Assembly: GCF_008085905.1 (NCBI RefSeq)
Contig: NZ_VSFF01000005.1
Location: 124,001 to 188,000, forward strand
Direction of reading: 5' to 3'
DNA length: 64,000 bases
DNA from: Actinomadura syzygii
GTDB lineage: Bacteria > Actinomycetota > Actinomycetes > Streptosporangiales > Streptosporangiaceae
The notes below the pieces were generated by a model. It was not told the DNA's origin, ran no database searches, and saw nothing but the letters and a program-made list of their open reading frames with translations. The position numbers and the translations under genes were made by a program. Positions 38,917-49,327 of this stretch are shown here, piece by piece (position 1 is the stretch's first letter; every line of letters begins with the position of its first letter).

Positions 38917-40226
38917 TTTCGTTGCAGCTTGGGCGGATGAGTCCGCGTGAGGCCGAGCGGATGTTGGCGTTCGATCGGGAGCACATTTGGCACCCGTATT
39001 CGCCCATGCCCGCGTCGGCTCCGGTGCAGCCGGTCGTGTCGGCGGACGGGGTGCGGCTGGTCCTCGCGGACGGCACCGAGCTGATCGACGGGATGTCGTC
39101 GTGGTGGGCGGCCATCCACGGGTACAACCACCCGAAGCTGAACGCGGCCGTCACCGGGCAGCTCGGCAAGATGGCGCACGTGATGTTCGGGGGGCTCACG
39201 CATCCGCCCGCGGTGCGGCTGGCGGAGCGGCTCGTCGAGATCACGCCTGAGCCGCTGACCAAGGTGTTCTTCGCCGACTCCGGGTCGGTGGCGGTCGAGG
39301 TCGCGATCAAGATGGCGCTCCAGTACTGGCGGTCGCAGGGACGGCCCGAGCGGCACCGGCTGCTCACCGTCCGGGGCGGGTACCACGGCGACACCTTCGG
39401 CGACATGGCCGTGTGCGACCCGGTGAACGGGATGCACCACATCTTCAGCGACGTCCTCGCGCGGCACGTGTTCGCGCCGCCGCCCCCGCTCGGGTACGCC
39501 GCCGATCCCGACGCCGACTACCTGGACGAGCTGGCGCGCCTCGCCGCCGAGCACGCGGACGAGCTCGCCGGGATCATCGTCGAGCCGATCGTCCAGGGCG
39601 CCGGGGGCATGCGGTTCTACGCCCCCGAGTATCTGAGCGCGCTCCGCGAGATCGCCGATGAGCACGGCCTGCTCCTCATCCTGGACGAGATCGCCACCGG
39701 GTTCGGCCGGACGGGCGAGCTGTGGGGGTGCGACCACGCCGAGGTCGTCCCCGACATCATGTGCCTCGGCAAGGCGCTGACCGGTGGATACATGACGATG
39801 GCCGCCACCCTGTGCACGGACCGCGTCGCCCACGGGATCACCTCGGGCGAGGCGGGCGTACTCATGCACGGCCCCACCTACATGGCGAACCCGCTGGCCG
39901 CGGCCGTCGCGTCCGCGTCCATCGACCTGCTCCTCTCCCGCGACTGGCGGGACGAGGTGGACGCCATCGAAGCGATCCTCACCAGCGAACTGGAGGAGGC
40001 CGCCAAGTTCCCCGGCGTCGCCGACGTCCGGGTGCTCGGCGCGATCGGGGTGGTGGAGGCGCGCGAGCCGGTGGACGTCCCGGCCGTCCAGGAGATCGCC
40101 ATGGCGCACGGGGTATGGCTTCGCCCGTTCGGCAAGCTGATCTACACGATGCCGCCCTACGTCTGCACGGACGACGAGGTTCACCACATCGCCGCCGCTC
40201 TCTCCGCCATCGCCGAGTCGCTCTGA
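38913..40226 (+). CDS. bioA: Adenosylmethionine-8-amino-7-oxononanoate aminotransferase
   Basis: A 437-residue class III aminotransferase making 7,8-diaminopelargonate in biotin synthesis. Diagnostic features: [59 protein letters not shown], the PLP lysine in [11 protein letters not shown] (about residue 288) and [14 protein letters not shown]. The GTG at 38913 overlaps the cca stop; the ATG at 38937 is an alternative. No bioB, bioD or bioF gene is in the window, so the remaining pathway must be elsewhere. Confidence 0.93.
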   Translation: MISLQLGRMSPREAERMLAFDREHIWHPYSPMPASAPVQPVVSADGVRLVLADGTELIDGMSSWWAAIHGYNHPKLNAAVTGQLGKMAHVMFGGLTHPPAVRLAERLVEITPEPLTKVFFADSGSVAVEVAIKMALQYWRSQGRPERHRLLTVRGGYHGDTFGDMAVCDPVNGMHHIFSDVLARHVFAPPPPLGYAADPDADYLDELARLAAEHADELAGIIVEPIVQGAGGMRFYAPEYLSALREIADEHGLLLILDEIATGFGRTGELWGCDHAEVVPDIMCLGKALTGGYMTMAATLCTDRVAHGITSGEAGVLMHGPTYMANPLAAAVASASIDLLLSRDWRDEVDAIEAILTSELEEAAKFPGVADVRVLGAIGVVEAREPVDVPAVQEIAMAHGVWLRPFGKLIYTMPPYVCTDDEVHHIAAALSAIAESL

Positions 40227-40283
40227 GCGCTGCACGACTAAGAGTCATAGAGCGACTACACCACGTGCCTCCGACAGAACTGG

Positions 40284-41594
40284 CTAACGGAGTGCGTGGG
40301 CCGGGCTGCGGGCGGCCGCCGTTCGGTAGACGACCGCGCCCGCCGCGTACGCGGCGATCACGGCGAGGAGGGTGAGCCCGGCGCTGCCGTCCGAGGGCAG
40401 CCAGATCGCCGCCGCCGCTGCCGCCGCCGCGAACATGGCGTTGAACAGCATGTCGTAGAGGGCGAACACGCGCCCCCGGTAGGCGTCGTCGATCGTCTCC
40501 TGGAGCGTCGTGTCGACGCACAGCTTCACGCCCTGGGACACGACGCCCAGCACGAACGACGCGGCCGCCCACGAGCGCTCCGCGAACGGCATGCCCAGCG
40601 CGAGCAGGCTCAGCGCGGCCAGTCCGAGCAGCCACGCCACCCACGCCTGCTTGCTGATCCGCCGCACCACCGGCGGGGTGATCAGCGCCGCCGCGAAGTA
40701 TCCGGCGCCGGACACGCCGAGCATCACCGCGAACTTCGCGAGCCCCTCGTCCGGGTCGTCGGCGAAGCTGTTCCGGCACAGCAGCAGCGTCATGATCAGG
40801 ACGATCCCGTACAGGAACCGGTGGAAGGAGATCGCGCCGAGCGCCAGCGCCGCCTGCGGACGCCGGGCGATGTGCCGGGCGCCGTCGACTAGGCCGTCCA
40901 CGACGGTGCCGAGCGCCTCGACCGTCCGCGGCGCCTCGCCGCGCGGCGTGCCCGGCGGCGCGTCCTCGGCCGGGTGCGGGCCGAGCAGCGCCCGCGGCAG
41001 GGTCGTCGCCATCAGCCCGGCGGCGAGGAACAGCGCCGCCGCCGCGACGAGGATCAGCGCCGTCCCGCCGTCCTCGGAGCCGAAGGACCGGCGCAGCAGG
41101 TAGCCGATGCCGCCGCCGACGAACGCGATGATCGTCCCGGACGTCACCGAGAACGCGTTCGCCGTGACCAGATGGTCGCGCCGCACCACGTGCGGCAGCG
41201 CCGCCGACAGCGCGGACAGGAAGAACCGGTTCACGCCCAGCACCACGAGGACCCCGGCGAAGAAGCCGAGGCCCTCCCGCCCGGCGGCGGCGAGCGCCGC
41301 GACGAGCAGGACGAGGACAGCCCGCAGTATCGGCGCCCATACGAGGATCTGTCGCCGCCGCCACCGGTCGATGAACACGCCCGCGAACGGGCCGAGCGCC
41401 GAGTAGGGCAGCAGCGTCACGGCGAACGCGGCCGCCGCCTTCGCCGCCGTCGTCTGCCGCTCCGGCGAGAAGAACACGTAGCCCGCGAGCGAAACCTGGA
41501 AGAGGCCGTCCGTCAACTGCGAGGCGAGTCGCGTCGCGTACAGCCGCCGGAAGTCCCGCCCGCGCAGAATTCCCGGCAGATCCCCAGCCTTCAC
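40284..41594 (-). CDS. MFS transporter
   Basis: A 436-residue membrane protein with about 12 hydrophobic helices and the cytoplasmic loop FIDRWRRRQILVW between helices 2 and 3, the MFS motif A position. The pattern matches the MFS-1/macrolide-type exporter family of actinobacteria. A charged, Pro-rich central loop (LGPHPAEDAPPGTPRG) separates two six-helix halves. It is convergent with bioA. Substrate unknown; export of a drug-like or metabolic compound is inference. Confidence 0.85.
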   Translation of the reverse strand: MKAGDLPGILRGRDFRRLYATRLASQLTDGLFQVSLAGYVFFSPERQTTAAKAAAAFAVTLLPYSALGPFAGVFIDRWRRRQILVWAPILRAVLVLLVAALAAAGREGLGFFAGVLVVLGVNRFFLSALSAALPHVVRRDHLVTANAFSVTSGTIIAFVGGGIGYLLRRSFGSEDGGTALILVAAAALFLAAGLMATTLPRALLGPHPAEDAPPGTPRGEAPRTVEALGTVVDGLVDGARHIARRPQAALALGAISFHRFLYGIVLIMTLLLCRNSFADDPDEGLAKFAVMLGVSGAGYFAAALITPPVVRRISKQAWVAWLLGLAALSLLALGMPFAERSWAAASFVLGVVSQGVKLCVDTTLQETIDDAYRGRVFALYDMLFNAMFAAAAAAAAIWLPSDGSAGLTLLAVIAAYAAGAVVYRTAAARSPAHALR

Positions 41595-41658
41595 CTGATC
41601 ACTGTACCCAGTGGTCCCGCGTCCATCGGTCGCCGGTGAAAACCCGTAAACGCGGAGG

Positions 41659-43434
41659 TCAGGACGTGAGCCAGAGGCGTGTGTAGTCGTAGGTCGCGGT
41701 GGTGGGGAGGAAGAGCGCCCCGTGGACGCGGGACGATCGGAAAAGGGTCTGCGAACGATCGAGCAGCGGGACGATCGCCGCGTCCTCCATGATCTGCTGG
41801 TCGGCCTGCTGCCAGCGGCCCGCCGCCACCGCCGTGTCCGGAGCGGTCAGCGCGGCGTCGATGAGGGCGTTGACCTGCGGATTGTCGTAGCCGCCGTAGT
41901 TGGTGGAGTTCTGCCCGTAGGCGCGCCCGTCGAACAGCGGCTGGATGATCGAGCGGCCGTTGTTGCCGTACCAGTCGGGCGTCCAGCCGGGGGCGGCGAT
42001 GTCCCATTCGCCCGCGCGCGCCTTGGCGGGGGTGGCGATCGTCCCGGCGTAGAAGGAGCCGCCCGTGTCGGGGGTGAGTTCGGTCTTCACCCCGCAGGAG
42101 TCGAGGTTCTCCGCGATCGACTGGGCGATGAGCTTGTGGACGCTGTTCGTCCGATACGGGAATTTCAGCGTCAAGCCGGTACGTCCGGCCTGGCCGAGCA
42201 ACTGGCGGCATTTCGCCGGATCACCGGATTCGTTGGGCGTCGGATAGTGGTCGACGGCCGCGTACCCCGAGTTGCCCGGCGGGATCACCGTGTGCAGCGG
42301 CCGCGCCACCGACGGACCGCCGACGATCTTGATGAGCGCGCTCCGGTCGACCGCGAACTCCAGGGCGCGCCGGACCGCGCGGTCGCCGAGCGCGCCGCGG
42401 TTGTTGGGGCTGTGCGTGTTGAACACCAGGTAGGGGCTGTTGCTCGGCGTCTCCATGATCGCGAAGCGGGTGTCGTTGCGGAGCCGGGGGATCGCCGACG
42501 TCGGCACGGGCTGGTCCCAGGCGAGGTCGGAGACCCCCTGCTCGATCTGCTGCTGGACGGTCTCCGCCGAGTCCTGCCCGAGGGTGATCTGGATCTTCGC
42601 GACATGCCGTTCGCGCAGCGGGTCGGCCGCGGCCCGCCACGCCGGGTTCCGGGTGAGCAGGTACGACAATCCGGGCCGGTACTCGGCGATCTGGTACGGG
42701 CCGTCCGAGATCGTGTTGCGCCGCAGATCCGGGCCGTCCGGGACGTACCGGTCGTACTCCTGCGGCGCGGCGGCGGTGTACGGGAGCGCGAGCAGGTTGA
42801 GGAAGTCGCTCGCCGGACGGTTCAGCCGGAACACGAGCGTCCGGTCGTCCTTCGCGCGGACGCCCTCGATGTCGTGGTCGCGCTGGTAGGCGGCCATCGC
42901 GCCGGGGGCCTTCGGGTCGACGGCGGAGAAGCCGCGGCAGTACCCGGCCATGCCCTTGATCGTGGAGACGAAGTACCCCGTGCCCGCGGACGGCGACGCC
43001 GGGTTGCACAGCCGCTCGAACCCGCGGACGAAGTCGTGCGCGGTCACCGCCCGCGCCGGCCGCGTGTTCCACCGCACGCCCGTCCGCAGCCGGACCGTGT
43101 AGGTGCGCCGGTCCTTGCCGAGGTCGCCGTTCTCGCGGGTGGGGACGCGCTGGGCGACGTCCGGCCGGACGGGGATCGTCTCCCGGAAGTCGTTGGAGGC
43201 GCGCGTCCCGAACAGCGTCCGCGCGAACACGCGGGCGAGCCCGTACGCGCCGACGCTGGCGACGGCGGCGGGGTCGAGGTGCTCGACGTCCGACGAGCCG
43301 ACGATCTTCAGCGTGCCGCCGTCGCGGGGCCGCCCGGTGGCGGCGGCGCCCTCGCCGCCGCCGGTGCACCCGGCCAGCCCGAGGACGAGCCCCGCCAGGC
43401 CCGCCGACACCTTGATCATCTCGCGTGCCGTCAC
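41659..43434 (-). CDS. Oligopeptide-type ABC transporter substrate-binding lipoprotein
   Basis: A 591-residue SBP family 5 lipoprotein. The lipobox LGLAGC puts the lipidated cysteine at residue 23. The mature part begins with GGTLKIVGSSDVEHLDPAAV and includes TYTVRLRTGVRWNTRPARAVTAHDFVRGFERL and FAVDRSALIKIVGGP, typical of OppA/DppA-like proteins. No permease or ATPase gene is adjacent, so it is an orphan. Such proteins may feed a remote permease or act as ligand sensors. The upstream MFS gene is on the same strand and lies downstream of this one (64 bp). Confidence 0.9.
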   Translation of the reverse strand: MTAREMIKVSAGLAGLVLGLAGCTGGGEGAAATGRPRDGGTLKIVGSSDVEHLDPAAVASVGAYGLARVFARTLFGTRASNDFRETIPVRPDVAQRVPTRENGDLGKDRRTYTVRLRTGVRWNTRPARAVTAHDFVRGFERLCNPASPSAGTGYFVSTIKGMAGYCRGFSAVDPKAPGAMAAYQRDHDIEGVRAKDDRTLVFRLNRPASDFLNLLALPYTAAAPQEYDRYVPDGPDLRRNTISDGPYQIAEYRPGLSYLLTRNPAWRAAADPLRERHVAKIQITLGQDSAETVQQQIEQGVSDLAWDQPVPTSAIPRLRNDTRFAIMETPSNSPYLVFNTHSPNNRGALGDRAVRRALEFAVDRSALIKIVGGPSVARPLHTVIPPGNSGYAAVDHYPTPNESGDPAKCRQLLGQAGRTGLTLKFPYRTNSVHKLIAQSIAENLDSCGVKTELTPDTGGSFYAGTIATPAKARAGEWDIAAPGWTPDWYGNNGRSIIQPLFDGRAYGQNSTNYGGYDNPQVNALIDAALTAPDTAVAAGRWQQADQQIMEDAAIVPLLDRSQTLFRSSRVHGALFLPTTATYDYTRLWLTS

Positions 43435-43539
43435 GTTCTCACCTCAAGACTCGGAGCTTGGCGCGCAGTAACCGGCGGTGTCACAGTAGGGCCAGAGCGT
43501 GACAAAGGGCCGGTACATCACCGTTTTCTCTCCAGAAGT

Positions 43540-43576
43540 AAGGACGCCCTGACAGCGGATGTCCACTGTCAGGGCG
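43540..43576 (-). terminator. Terminator downstream of ino1
   Basis: Arms 43545-43555 and 43566-43576 form a perfect 11-bp stem with a ten-base loop, followed on the minus strand by a T-rich TCCTTACTT. It ends the padR-ino1 side transcript, 78 bp past the ino1 stop. Confidence 0.75.
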
Positions 43577-43653
43577 CCCCTTGGGAGAGTTGTGACGAGC
43601 CGCGCGGCCCCGTCTCCCCGTGCTTTGAGGTGCTTCGCCGTAGTTGGCGGCGT

Positions 43654-44733
43654 TTAGCGCTCGACCTCGCCGCGGATGAACTTCTCCACCGCGTCGTGCG
43701 CCTGGTCGTCGTTGTACTGCTCCGGCGGCGACTTCATGAAGTAGGAGGACGCCGACAGGATCGGTCCGCCGATCCCCCGGTCCTTCGCGATCTTCGCGGC
43801 GCGCACCGCGTCGATGATCACACCGGCGGAGTTGGGGGAGTCCCAGACCTCCAGCTTGTACTCCAGGTTGAGGGGCGTGTCGCCGAACGACCTGCCCTCC
43901 AGCCGGACGTAGGCCCACTTGCGGTCGTCCAGCCACGGCACGTGGTCGGACGGGCCGATGTGCACGTCCGCCTTCGCCATCTCGTGCGGGATCTGGGACG
44001 TGACCGACTGCGTCTTGGAGATCTTCTTGGACTGGAGGCGCTTGCGCTCCAGCATGTTCATGAAGTCCATGTTGCCGCCGAAGTTGAGCTGGTACGTGCG
44101 CAGCAGCTCGACCCCGCGGTCCTCGAAGAGGCGGGCCATCACGCGGTGCGTGATGGTCGCGCCGACCTGGGACTTGATGTCGTCGCCCACGATCGGGACG
44201 CCCGCGTCGGTGAACTTCTGCGCCCACTCCGGGTCGCTCGCGATGAACACCGGCAGCGCGTTCACGAACGCGACCTTGGCGTCGATCGCGCACTGGGCGT
44301 AGAAGCGGTCGGCGTCCTCGGACCCGACGGGCAGGTACGAGACCAGCACGTCGACCTCGGCGTCCTTGAGGGCCTGGACGACGTCGACCGGCTCGGCGTC
44401 GGACTCCTCGACCATGTCGAGGTAGTACTCGCCGAGACCGTCGAAGGTGTGCCCGCGCTGGACGGTCACCCCGGTCGGCGGGACGTCGGCGAACTTGATG
44501 GTGTTGTTCTCGCTGGCGTGGATGGCCTCGGACAGGTCCATCCCGACCTTCTTGGCGTCCACGTCGAACGCCGCGACGAACTCCACGTCGCCGACGTGGT
44601 ATTCGCCGAACTGGACGTGCATCAGGCCGGGCACTCGCGTGTCGGGGGCCGCGTCCTTGTAGAACTCGACACCCTGGACGAGCGAAGAGGCGCAGTTGCC
44701 CACACCCACGATGGCCACGCGCACCGAACCCAT
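43654..44733 (-). CDS. ino1: myo-Inositol-1-phosphate synthase
   Basis: A 359-residue NAD-dependent cyclase that turns glucose 6-phosphate into inositol 1-phosphate, the source for phosphatidylinositol and mycothiol in actinobacteria. Seen: [18 protein letters not shown] (Rossmann), [50 protein letters not shown] and [21 protein letters not shown]. It lies downstream of padR on the same strand with a 115-bp gap, the same order as Rv0046c-Rv0047c in M. tuberculosis. Confidence 0.96.
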   Translation of the reverse strand: MGSVRVAIVGVGNCASSLVQGVEFYKDAAPDTRVPGLMHVQFGEYHVGDVEFVAAFDVDAKKVGMDLSEAIHASENNTIKFADVPPTGVTVQRGHTFDGLGEYYLDMVEESDAEPVDVVQALKDAEVDVLVSYLPVGSEDADRFYAQCAIDAKVAFVNALPVFIASDPEWAQKFTDAGVPIVGDDIKSQVGATITHRVMARLFEDRGVELLRTYQLNFGGNMDFMNMLERKRLQSKKISKTQSVTSQIPHEMAKADVHIGPSDHVPWLDDRKWAYVRLEGRSFGDTPLNLEYKLEVWDSPNSAGVIIDAVRAAKIAKDRGIGGPILSASSYFMKSPPEQYNDDQAHDAVEKFIRGEVER

Positions 44734-44848
44734 CCGGTTGCTCCTTCTCTTTTGCGGTTGCGATCCTCGCCCGCCCCGATAGGGCGAACGCCACCTCTGT
44801 GCGGGGGGCCTGAGGTGGGGTTCACCCGTCCCCCAGGCGGGGCCTTCG

Positions 44849-45469
44849 TCAGCGGCCCCTGTCCCGAGGCTTGTCCTGTTTGTTTTCGTAACGTCTGGCT
44901 TGCTGTTCCTGCTCGGCCCGCTCCCGCCCGATGAGCTCGTTGAGCCACCTGACCTCGCGTTCGACCGACTCCAGCCCGTGGTGCTGCAGCTCCAGGGTGT
45001 AGGAGTCGACCCGCTCGCGGGTCCGGGCGAGGGCGGCGCGGACGCTCTCCAGGCGCTCCTCCAGCCGGCTGCGCCGGCCTTCGAGGATCCGCAGCCGGAC
45101 GTCGGCGCGGGTGTGCGAGAAGAAGGCGAAGTGCACGCCGAACCCCTCGTCCTCCCACGACGCCGGACCGGCCTCGGTCAGGAGCCGCTGGAGGCGCTCC
45201 TTGCCGTCCGCGGTGAGCTTGTAGACGATCTTCGACCGGCGGCTCTGCAGCGCCAGCGGCGTGCCGGGCTCCTCCGGCCGGTCCTCGACGATCAGCCCGT
45301 CCGCGAGGAGCTGCTTGAGACACGGATAGAGAGATCCGTACGAGAAGGCCCGGAACATGCCGAGCAGGACGTTGAGCCGCTTGCGCAACTCGTAGCCGTG
45401 CATGGGGGACTCGTGCAGCAGGCCGAGCACGGCGAGTTCCAGCACGCCCGCGCCCTTCCTCGCCGCCAT
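44849..45469 (-). CDS. PadR-family transcriptional regulator
   Basis: A 206-residue regulator. The winged helix-turn-helix is near the N-terminus ([51 protein letters not shown]), followed by a wing ([22 protein letters not shown]) and a long C-terminal coiled-coil dimerisation helix ([30 protein letters not shown]). The ATG at 45469 follows GGGAGG by six bases; the reading from 45640 would translate its own operator. It probably controls itself and ino1. Confidence 0.93.
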   Translation of the reverse strand: MAARKGAGVLELAVLGLLHESPMHGYELRKRLNVLLGMFRAFSYGSLYPCLKQLLADGLIVEDRPEEPGTPLALQSRRSKIVYKLTADGKERLQRLLTEAGPASWEDEGFGVHFAFFSHTRADVRLRILEGRRSRLEERLESVRAALARTRERVDSYTLELQHHGLESVEREVRWLNELIGRERAEQEQQARRYENKQDKPRDRGR

Positions 45470-45518
45470 CGTCCACCTCCCGCGGAGACCGACCGTCTCG
45501 TACCGATATCTCGAACCG

Positions 45519-45550
45519 ATGTATCGAGTGAATGTATCGACTCGATACAT
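45519..45550. promoter_or_regulatory. Probable PadR operator
   Basis: ATGTATCGACTCGATACAT (45532-45550) is a perfect dyad with one central base, and a further ATGTATCGA half site lies 13 bp before it (45519-45527). The ATGT..ACAT ends are typical of PadR operators. It sits 50-80 bp upstream of the padR start codon, where it would cover the promoter. Confidence 0.75.
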
Positions 45551-45860
45551 CGACAAGATACGTAGCGATGGCCGTCCTGGCAAGTGGGGAACCGACGGCG
45601 GTCCGTCCGGTGAACGTTCGAGGCCGTCGGCATACCTCACGGCGCAGAGCGAATACGGCGAATTCAGGGTGTATGTGGCGGAAGTGTGTCAAAGTTGCGC
45701 GTGAAACCCTGGCCCCGCCGCCGGTCCCGGCCGCGGGGCGCCGCCCCGAACGGTGCCGGACAAGAAGGAGGAACAGCCCGGCCGGACCCCCTACGGCAAG
45801 GGCGCTGACCAGCCAGGACGCACCTTCGCCGTGCACGCGCTCCCCCCGCTCACCAGCCCG

Positions 45861-45963
45861 CGCAGTACTCTCGGACGGCGCACGAGCCGCACCATCGCCG
45901 TGGGATCGCCCCGGCCCTATGGCAGCAATCGTTGTCCCCCTGTTGATGAGGTCGCGTGAGTAA
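45861..45963 (+). promoter_or_regulatory. Conserved leader of the first class A PBP gene
   Basis: Two blocks of this leader recur upstream of the second PBP gene: 45861-45882 (22 bases, one mismatch, with AGTACTCTCGG) and 45942-45963 (22 of 22, covering the ribosome binding site GATGAGG and the GTG start). TACTCT in the first block fits a -10 element, but no -35 is seen at the expected distance. Confidence 0.6.
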
Positions 45964-48900
45964 TCCAAGCCAGCCCCGACCGGAACCCGGGTCGCAGTGG
46001 CCGGGCGGGCAGCACAGTCCCCGTCCCGGCGAATCCGGCGACCCTGGACAGCCGGGGGCCGACGAGAACCCCGCGCCGGGCACGCCGTCCGGGCAGGACA
46101 GCCCGGGCTTCATGGGGGGCCACGCCGTCCCCACCGACCCCGCCCCGACCGCGCCCGGCCCCGCCGTCCCCCCGGAAGCCACGCCGGGCGGCCCCGCGAG
46201 CAGTTGGTCCCCGACGCCCCCCGGCGTCCCGGGCGCCGCGTCCCCGATGGGTTCACCGGGCCCGCTGGACGGCCCGAGCATCCTCGGCGGCGGGCCGAGC
46301 GCGAGCTCACCGAGCACACCGAGCGGACCAGGCGCCTCTCCTGGCATGGGCGGCTTGGTCGGACCGGGCCCGCTGAGCGGCCCGGCTGGGTTTGGTGCCC
46401 AGAGTGGTCCGAGTGCTCCCGGTGGGCCCGGCATGCCGAGCGGTCCCGGTGGGGCTGGTCCGCAGGGGCCTAACGGGCCTTTGTTGCCGGACGGGCCTGC
46501 TGGTCCTGGTGCGGGCAATGCTTTCCGGACGGGTGGACCTCGTCCGTTGGAGGGACCGGCTGGCCCGGGCAATCCTCTTGGGATGGGGTCGTTTGGTGGC
46601 CCCGGCAGCTCTCCCGGTGGTCCCGGCGGTGTTCCCATGGGAGCGCCCGGTGGTCCCGGTGGTCCCGGTGGTCCCGGTGGTCCCGGTGGGCTTGGTCCAG
46701 GGGTGCCTATGGGGCCGCCGCCGGGTGGGCCGCGCGTCCCGGGCAGGCACAGTGCGGGTGCCGGAATGGGCATGGGCCCCGGAATGGCCGGGGCCGGTGG
46801 CGCGGCGTTCGGAACGACCGGCAACGGCGTCCGGGAGAAGCTGACCGAGCTCGGCAAGCGCGGGCAGGAACTCGGGACGAAGGTCACCGCGAGGTTCCGC
46901 AGCACGGGCACGCGCGCGGCGCCCCGCTCCGGCGGACCAGGCGGCCCCGGACGTCCAGGCGGCCCGAATGGACCAGGCGGCCCAGGCCCAGGCGGTCCGG
47001 GCGGACCCGGTGGACCGGGCGGGCCTGGACGACCCCCGACGCCCAACAAGAAGATGTCGTTCTTCGACCACCTGCGCTCCCGTGGCACAGGCTGGCGTCG
47101 TTTCATTCCGTCCTGGAAGCTCGTCGCCGGTGTCTGCGGTCTCGGCATCGCGGGGTTCATCACGCTGATCTGGGTGGCGTACGCGAACACGCCGACCCCG
47201 GCCGAGCCCACCGTCGCGGGCGTCGAGGACCAGGCGTCGATCTTCTACTACACCGATCGCACCGAGATCGGCCGGATCGGCAAGAAGCGGCAGAGCGTCG
47301 AGCTGAAGCAGATCCCGCCGCACGTCCAGAACGCGGTGCTGGCGGCGGAGAACCGTAACTTCCGCACCGACCCGGGTTTCTCGGTCAAGGGCACGACCCG
47401 CGCCGTGTGGGACAACCTGACCGGCGGATCGGGCGGCGGGTCCACGATCACGCAGCAGTTGGCGAAGAACTACTACTCCGACCCGAACAACCGCACGATG
47501 ACCCGGAAGTTCAAGGAGCTGTTCATCTCGCTGAAGCTTGAGGACAAGCACTCCAAGGACGACATCCTCAAGCTCTACCTCAACACCATCTACTTCGGTC
47601 GCGACACGTACGGCATCCAGGCGGCGTCCCGCGAGTACTTCGGGACGGACGTGTGGAAGCTGCGTCCAGACCAGGCGGCGGTCCTCGGCGGCATCATCCA
47701 GAACCCCAACCGCGACCCGGGCGACAAGGGAAACCTGGCCTGGGTGACCGGGCGCTACCAGTACACGCTCAAGGGCATGGTCTCGATGGGCAAGCTCAGC
47801 CAGGCCGACGCGGACAAGTACCTGCAGAAGCTGCCCAAAATCAACAAGGCGGGTACGAGCGACCAGCTCTACGGCGGACAGCGCGGCTACATGCTGATGC
47901 GCGCCAAGGAAGAGCTCCGCCGGATGGGCATCGACAACAAGGAGCTGACGACCAAGGGCCTGCGCGTCTACACGACGTTCGACCGCAGGCGGATGGCGAT
48001 GGCGAAGCAGGCGGCGGAGCACACCGTCCCGCAGGTGAATCCGGGCAAGCTCGCCAGGAAGAAGATCCGCGTCGGGCTTGTGTCGGTGAACTCGGCGAAC
48101 GGTGAGGTCATCGCCTTCTACGGCGGGCCCAACTACCTCTCCCAGGCGTTCGACAACGTGTGGCAGGGGTCGGCGCAGGCGGGGTCGGCGATGAAGCCGT
48201 ACGTGCTCGCGACCGCGCTGAAACAGAACTACAGCCTCAAGAGCCTGGTCGAGGGACGCTCGAAGATCCCGATTGACCCGAACGGCAACGTCGTGCCGGA
48301 GAACGACCCGACCGGCACGAAGGTCCCGAACAGCCACAACGTGGGCCCCGCGGTCAACCTCATCACGGCCACCAAGGACTCGGTGAACACCGCGTTCATC
48401 CAGCTCATGGGCAAGGTCGGGATCGAGGAGGTCATCAAGACCGAGACCGACGCCGGGATCTCGCCCGACCTGCTCAAGCCGCACAAGTGCTGCCTGAACC
48501 TCGCGCTCGGCGTCAACAACATCCGGCCGATCGAGCAGGCCGCGGGCTACGCGGTGTTCGCCAACGGCGGCACCTACTACCAGCCGCACGTGATCCGTGT
48601 CGTGAAGGAGCAGGACAACAAGACGACCCGGCTGCAGCCGAAGTACGAGCGGCACCGCGTCTTCACCCCGAAGGTCGCCGCGGACGCCACCTACGCGATG
48701 CAGCAGGTCATCCGCGGCGGTACGGCGACCGCCGCCGCGCTTCCGGACGGACGCCAGGCCGCGGGCAAGACCGGCACGACCGACCGGAACGTCTCGTCCT
48801 GGTTCGTCGGGTACGTACCGCAGGTCTCCACGGCCGTCACCCTCTACAACGACTCGATCGGTCCGGACAAGCAGAAACGGTCGGTGATCCTGCCGGGGAT

Positions 48901-49327
48901 CGGCGAGGTGCAGGGCGGCACGATCCCCGCCCGCATCTGGCGGTCCTACATGTCGAACGCGCTGCAGGGCGTGCCGCAGGAGGCGTTCCCGCAGCCGGCG
49001 TGGGGCGGGATCGTGCAGAAGTGGGCGAAGCCGCCGGAGAAGAAGAAGGACGACCGTCCGCCGTGGTGCAACAGCCCGATCGGCAAGTACGACCCGCGCT
49101 GCCAGGGCGACGGTGAGGGCGGCGACGGCGAGGGCGACAAGCCGCCCTGCCAGTCGCCGTTCCCGGACGGAAACTGCGATCCGAACAAGCCGCCGAGCAT
49201 TCCGCCGCCCCGCTGGTGGTGCCAGTTCCACCAGGGCGACCCCGTCTGCCGCATGCGCGGACGCGGCGCGCAGCCGAACTCGACGGTCGTCGTGCCGCTG
49301 CTGCCCCTGGCGAGGCCGCCCGAATGA
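45956..49327 (+). CDS. Class A penicillin-binding protein (bifunctional transglycosylase/transpeptidase)
   Basis: A 1123-residue PonA-type enzyme. Residues 1-360 are cytoplasmic, Gly/Pro-rich with collagen-like GGP repeats; a transmembrane helix is at about 386-406. The GT51 domain follows with AAENRNF (the usual ED is EN; the catalytic Glu is kept), GGGSTITQQLAKN and the second Glu in RKFKE. The transpeptidase has SAMK (about 743), SVN (about 807) and KTGTTD (about 936). The tail is Pro/Asp-rich with cysteines, ending in a WWC..C motif shared with the next PBP. It starts with GTG at 45956 after GATGAGG. Confidence 0.94.
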   Translation: MSNPSQPRPEPGSQWPGGQHSPRPGESGDPGQPGADENPAPGTPSGQDSPGFMGGHAVPTDPAPTAPGPAVPPEATPGGPASSWSPTPPGVPGAASPMGSPGPLDGPSILGGGPSASSPSTPSGPGASPGMGGLVGPGPLSGPAGFGAQSGPSAPGGPGMPSGPGGAGPQGPNGPLLPDGPAGPGAGNAFRTGGPRPLEGPAGPGNPLGMGSFGGPGSSPGGPGGVPMGAPGGPGGPGGPGGPGGLGPGVPMGPPPGGPRVPGRHSAGAGMGMGPGMAGAGGAAFGTTGNGVREKLTELGKRGQELGTKVTARFRSTGTRAAPRSGGPGGPGRPGGPNGPGGPGPGGPGGPGGPGGPGRPPTPNKKMSFFDHLRSRGTGWRRFIPSWKLVAGVCGLGIAGFITLIWVAYANTPTPAEPTVAGVEDQASIFYYTDRTEIGRIGKKRQSVELKQIPPHVQNAVLAAENRNFRTDPGFSVKGTTRAVWDNLTGGSGGGSTITQQLAKNYYSDPNNRTMTRKFKELFISLKLEDKHSKDDILKLYLNTIYFGRDTYGIQAASREYFGTDVWKLRPDQAAVLGGIIQNPNRDPGDKGNLAWVTGRYQYTLKGMVSMGKLSQADADKYLQKLPKINKAGTSDQLYGGQRGYMLMRAKEELRRMGIDNKELTTKGLRVYTTFDRRRMAMAKQAAEHTVPQVNPGKLARKKIRVGLVSVNSANGEVIAFYGGPNYLSQAFDNVWQGSAQAGSAMKPYVLATALKQNYSLKSLVEGRSKIPIDPNGNVVPENDPTGTKVPNSHNVGPAVNLITATKDSVNTAFIQLMGKVGIEEVIKTETDAGISPDLLKPHKCCLNLALGVNNIRPIEQAAGYAVFANGGTYYQPHVIRVVKEQDNKTTRLQPKYERHRVFTPKVAADATYAMQQVIRGGTATAAALPDGRQAAGKTGTTDRNVSSWFVGYVPQVSTAVTLYNDSIGPDKQKRSVILPGIGEVQGGTIPARIWRSYMSNALQGVPQEAFPQPAWGGIVQKWAKPPEKKKDDRPPWCNSPIGKYDPRCQGDGEGGDGEGDKPPCQSPFPDGNCDPNKPPSIPPPRWWCQFHQGDPVCRMRGRGAQPNSTVVVPLLPLARPPE

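Noticed and set aside
46600..46740. Collagen-like or phage tail-fibre gene
   Set aside because: The GGP repeats are the disordered cytoplasmic N-terminus of the first class A PBP, in one continuous frame with its transglycosylase domain.
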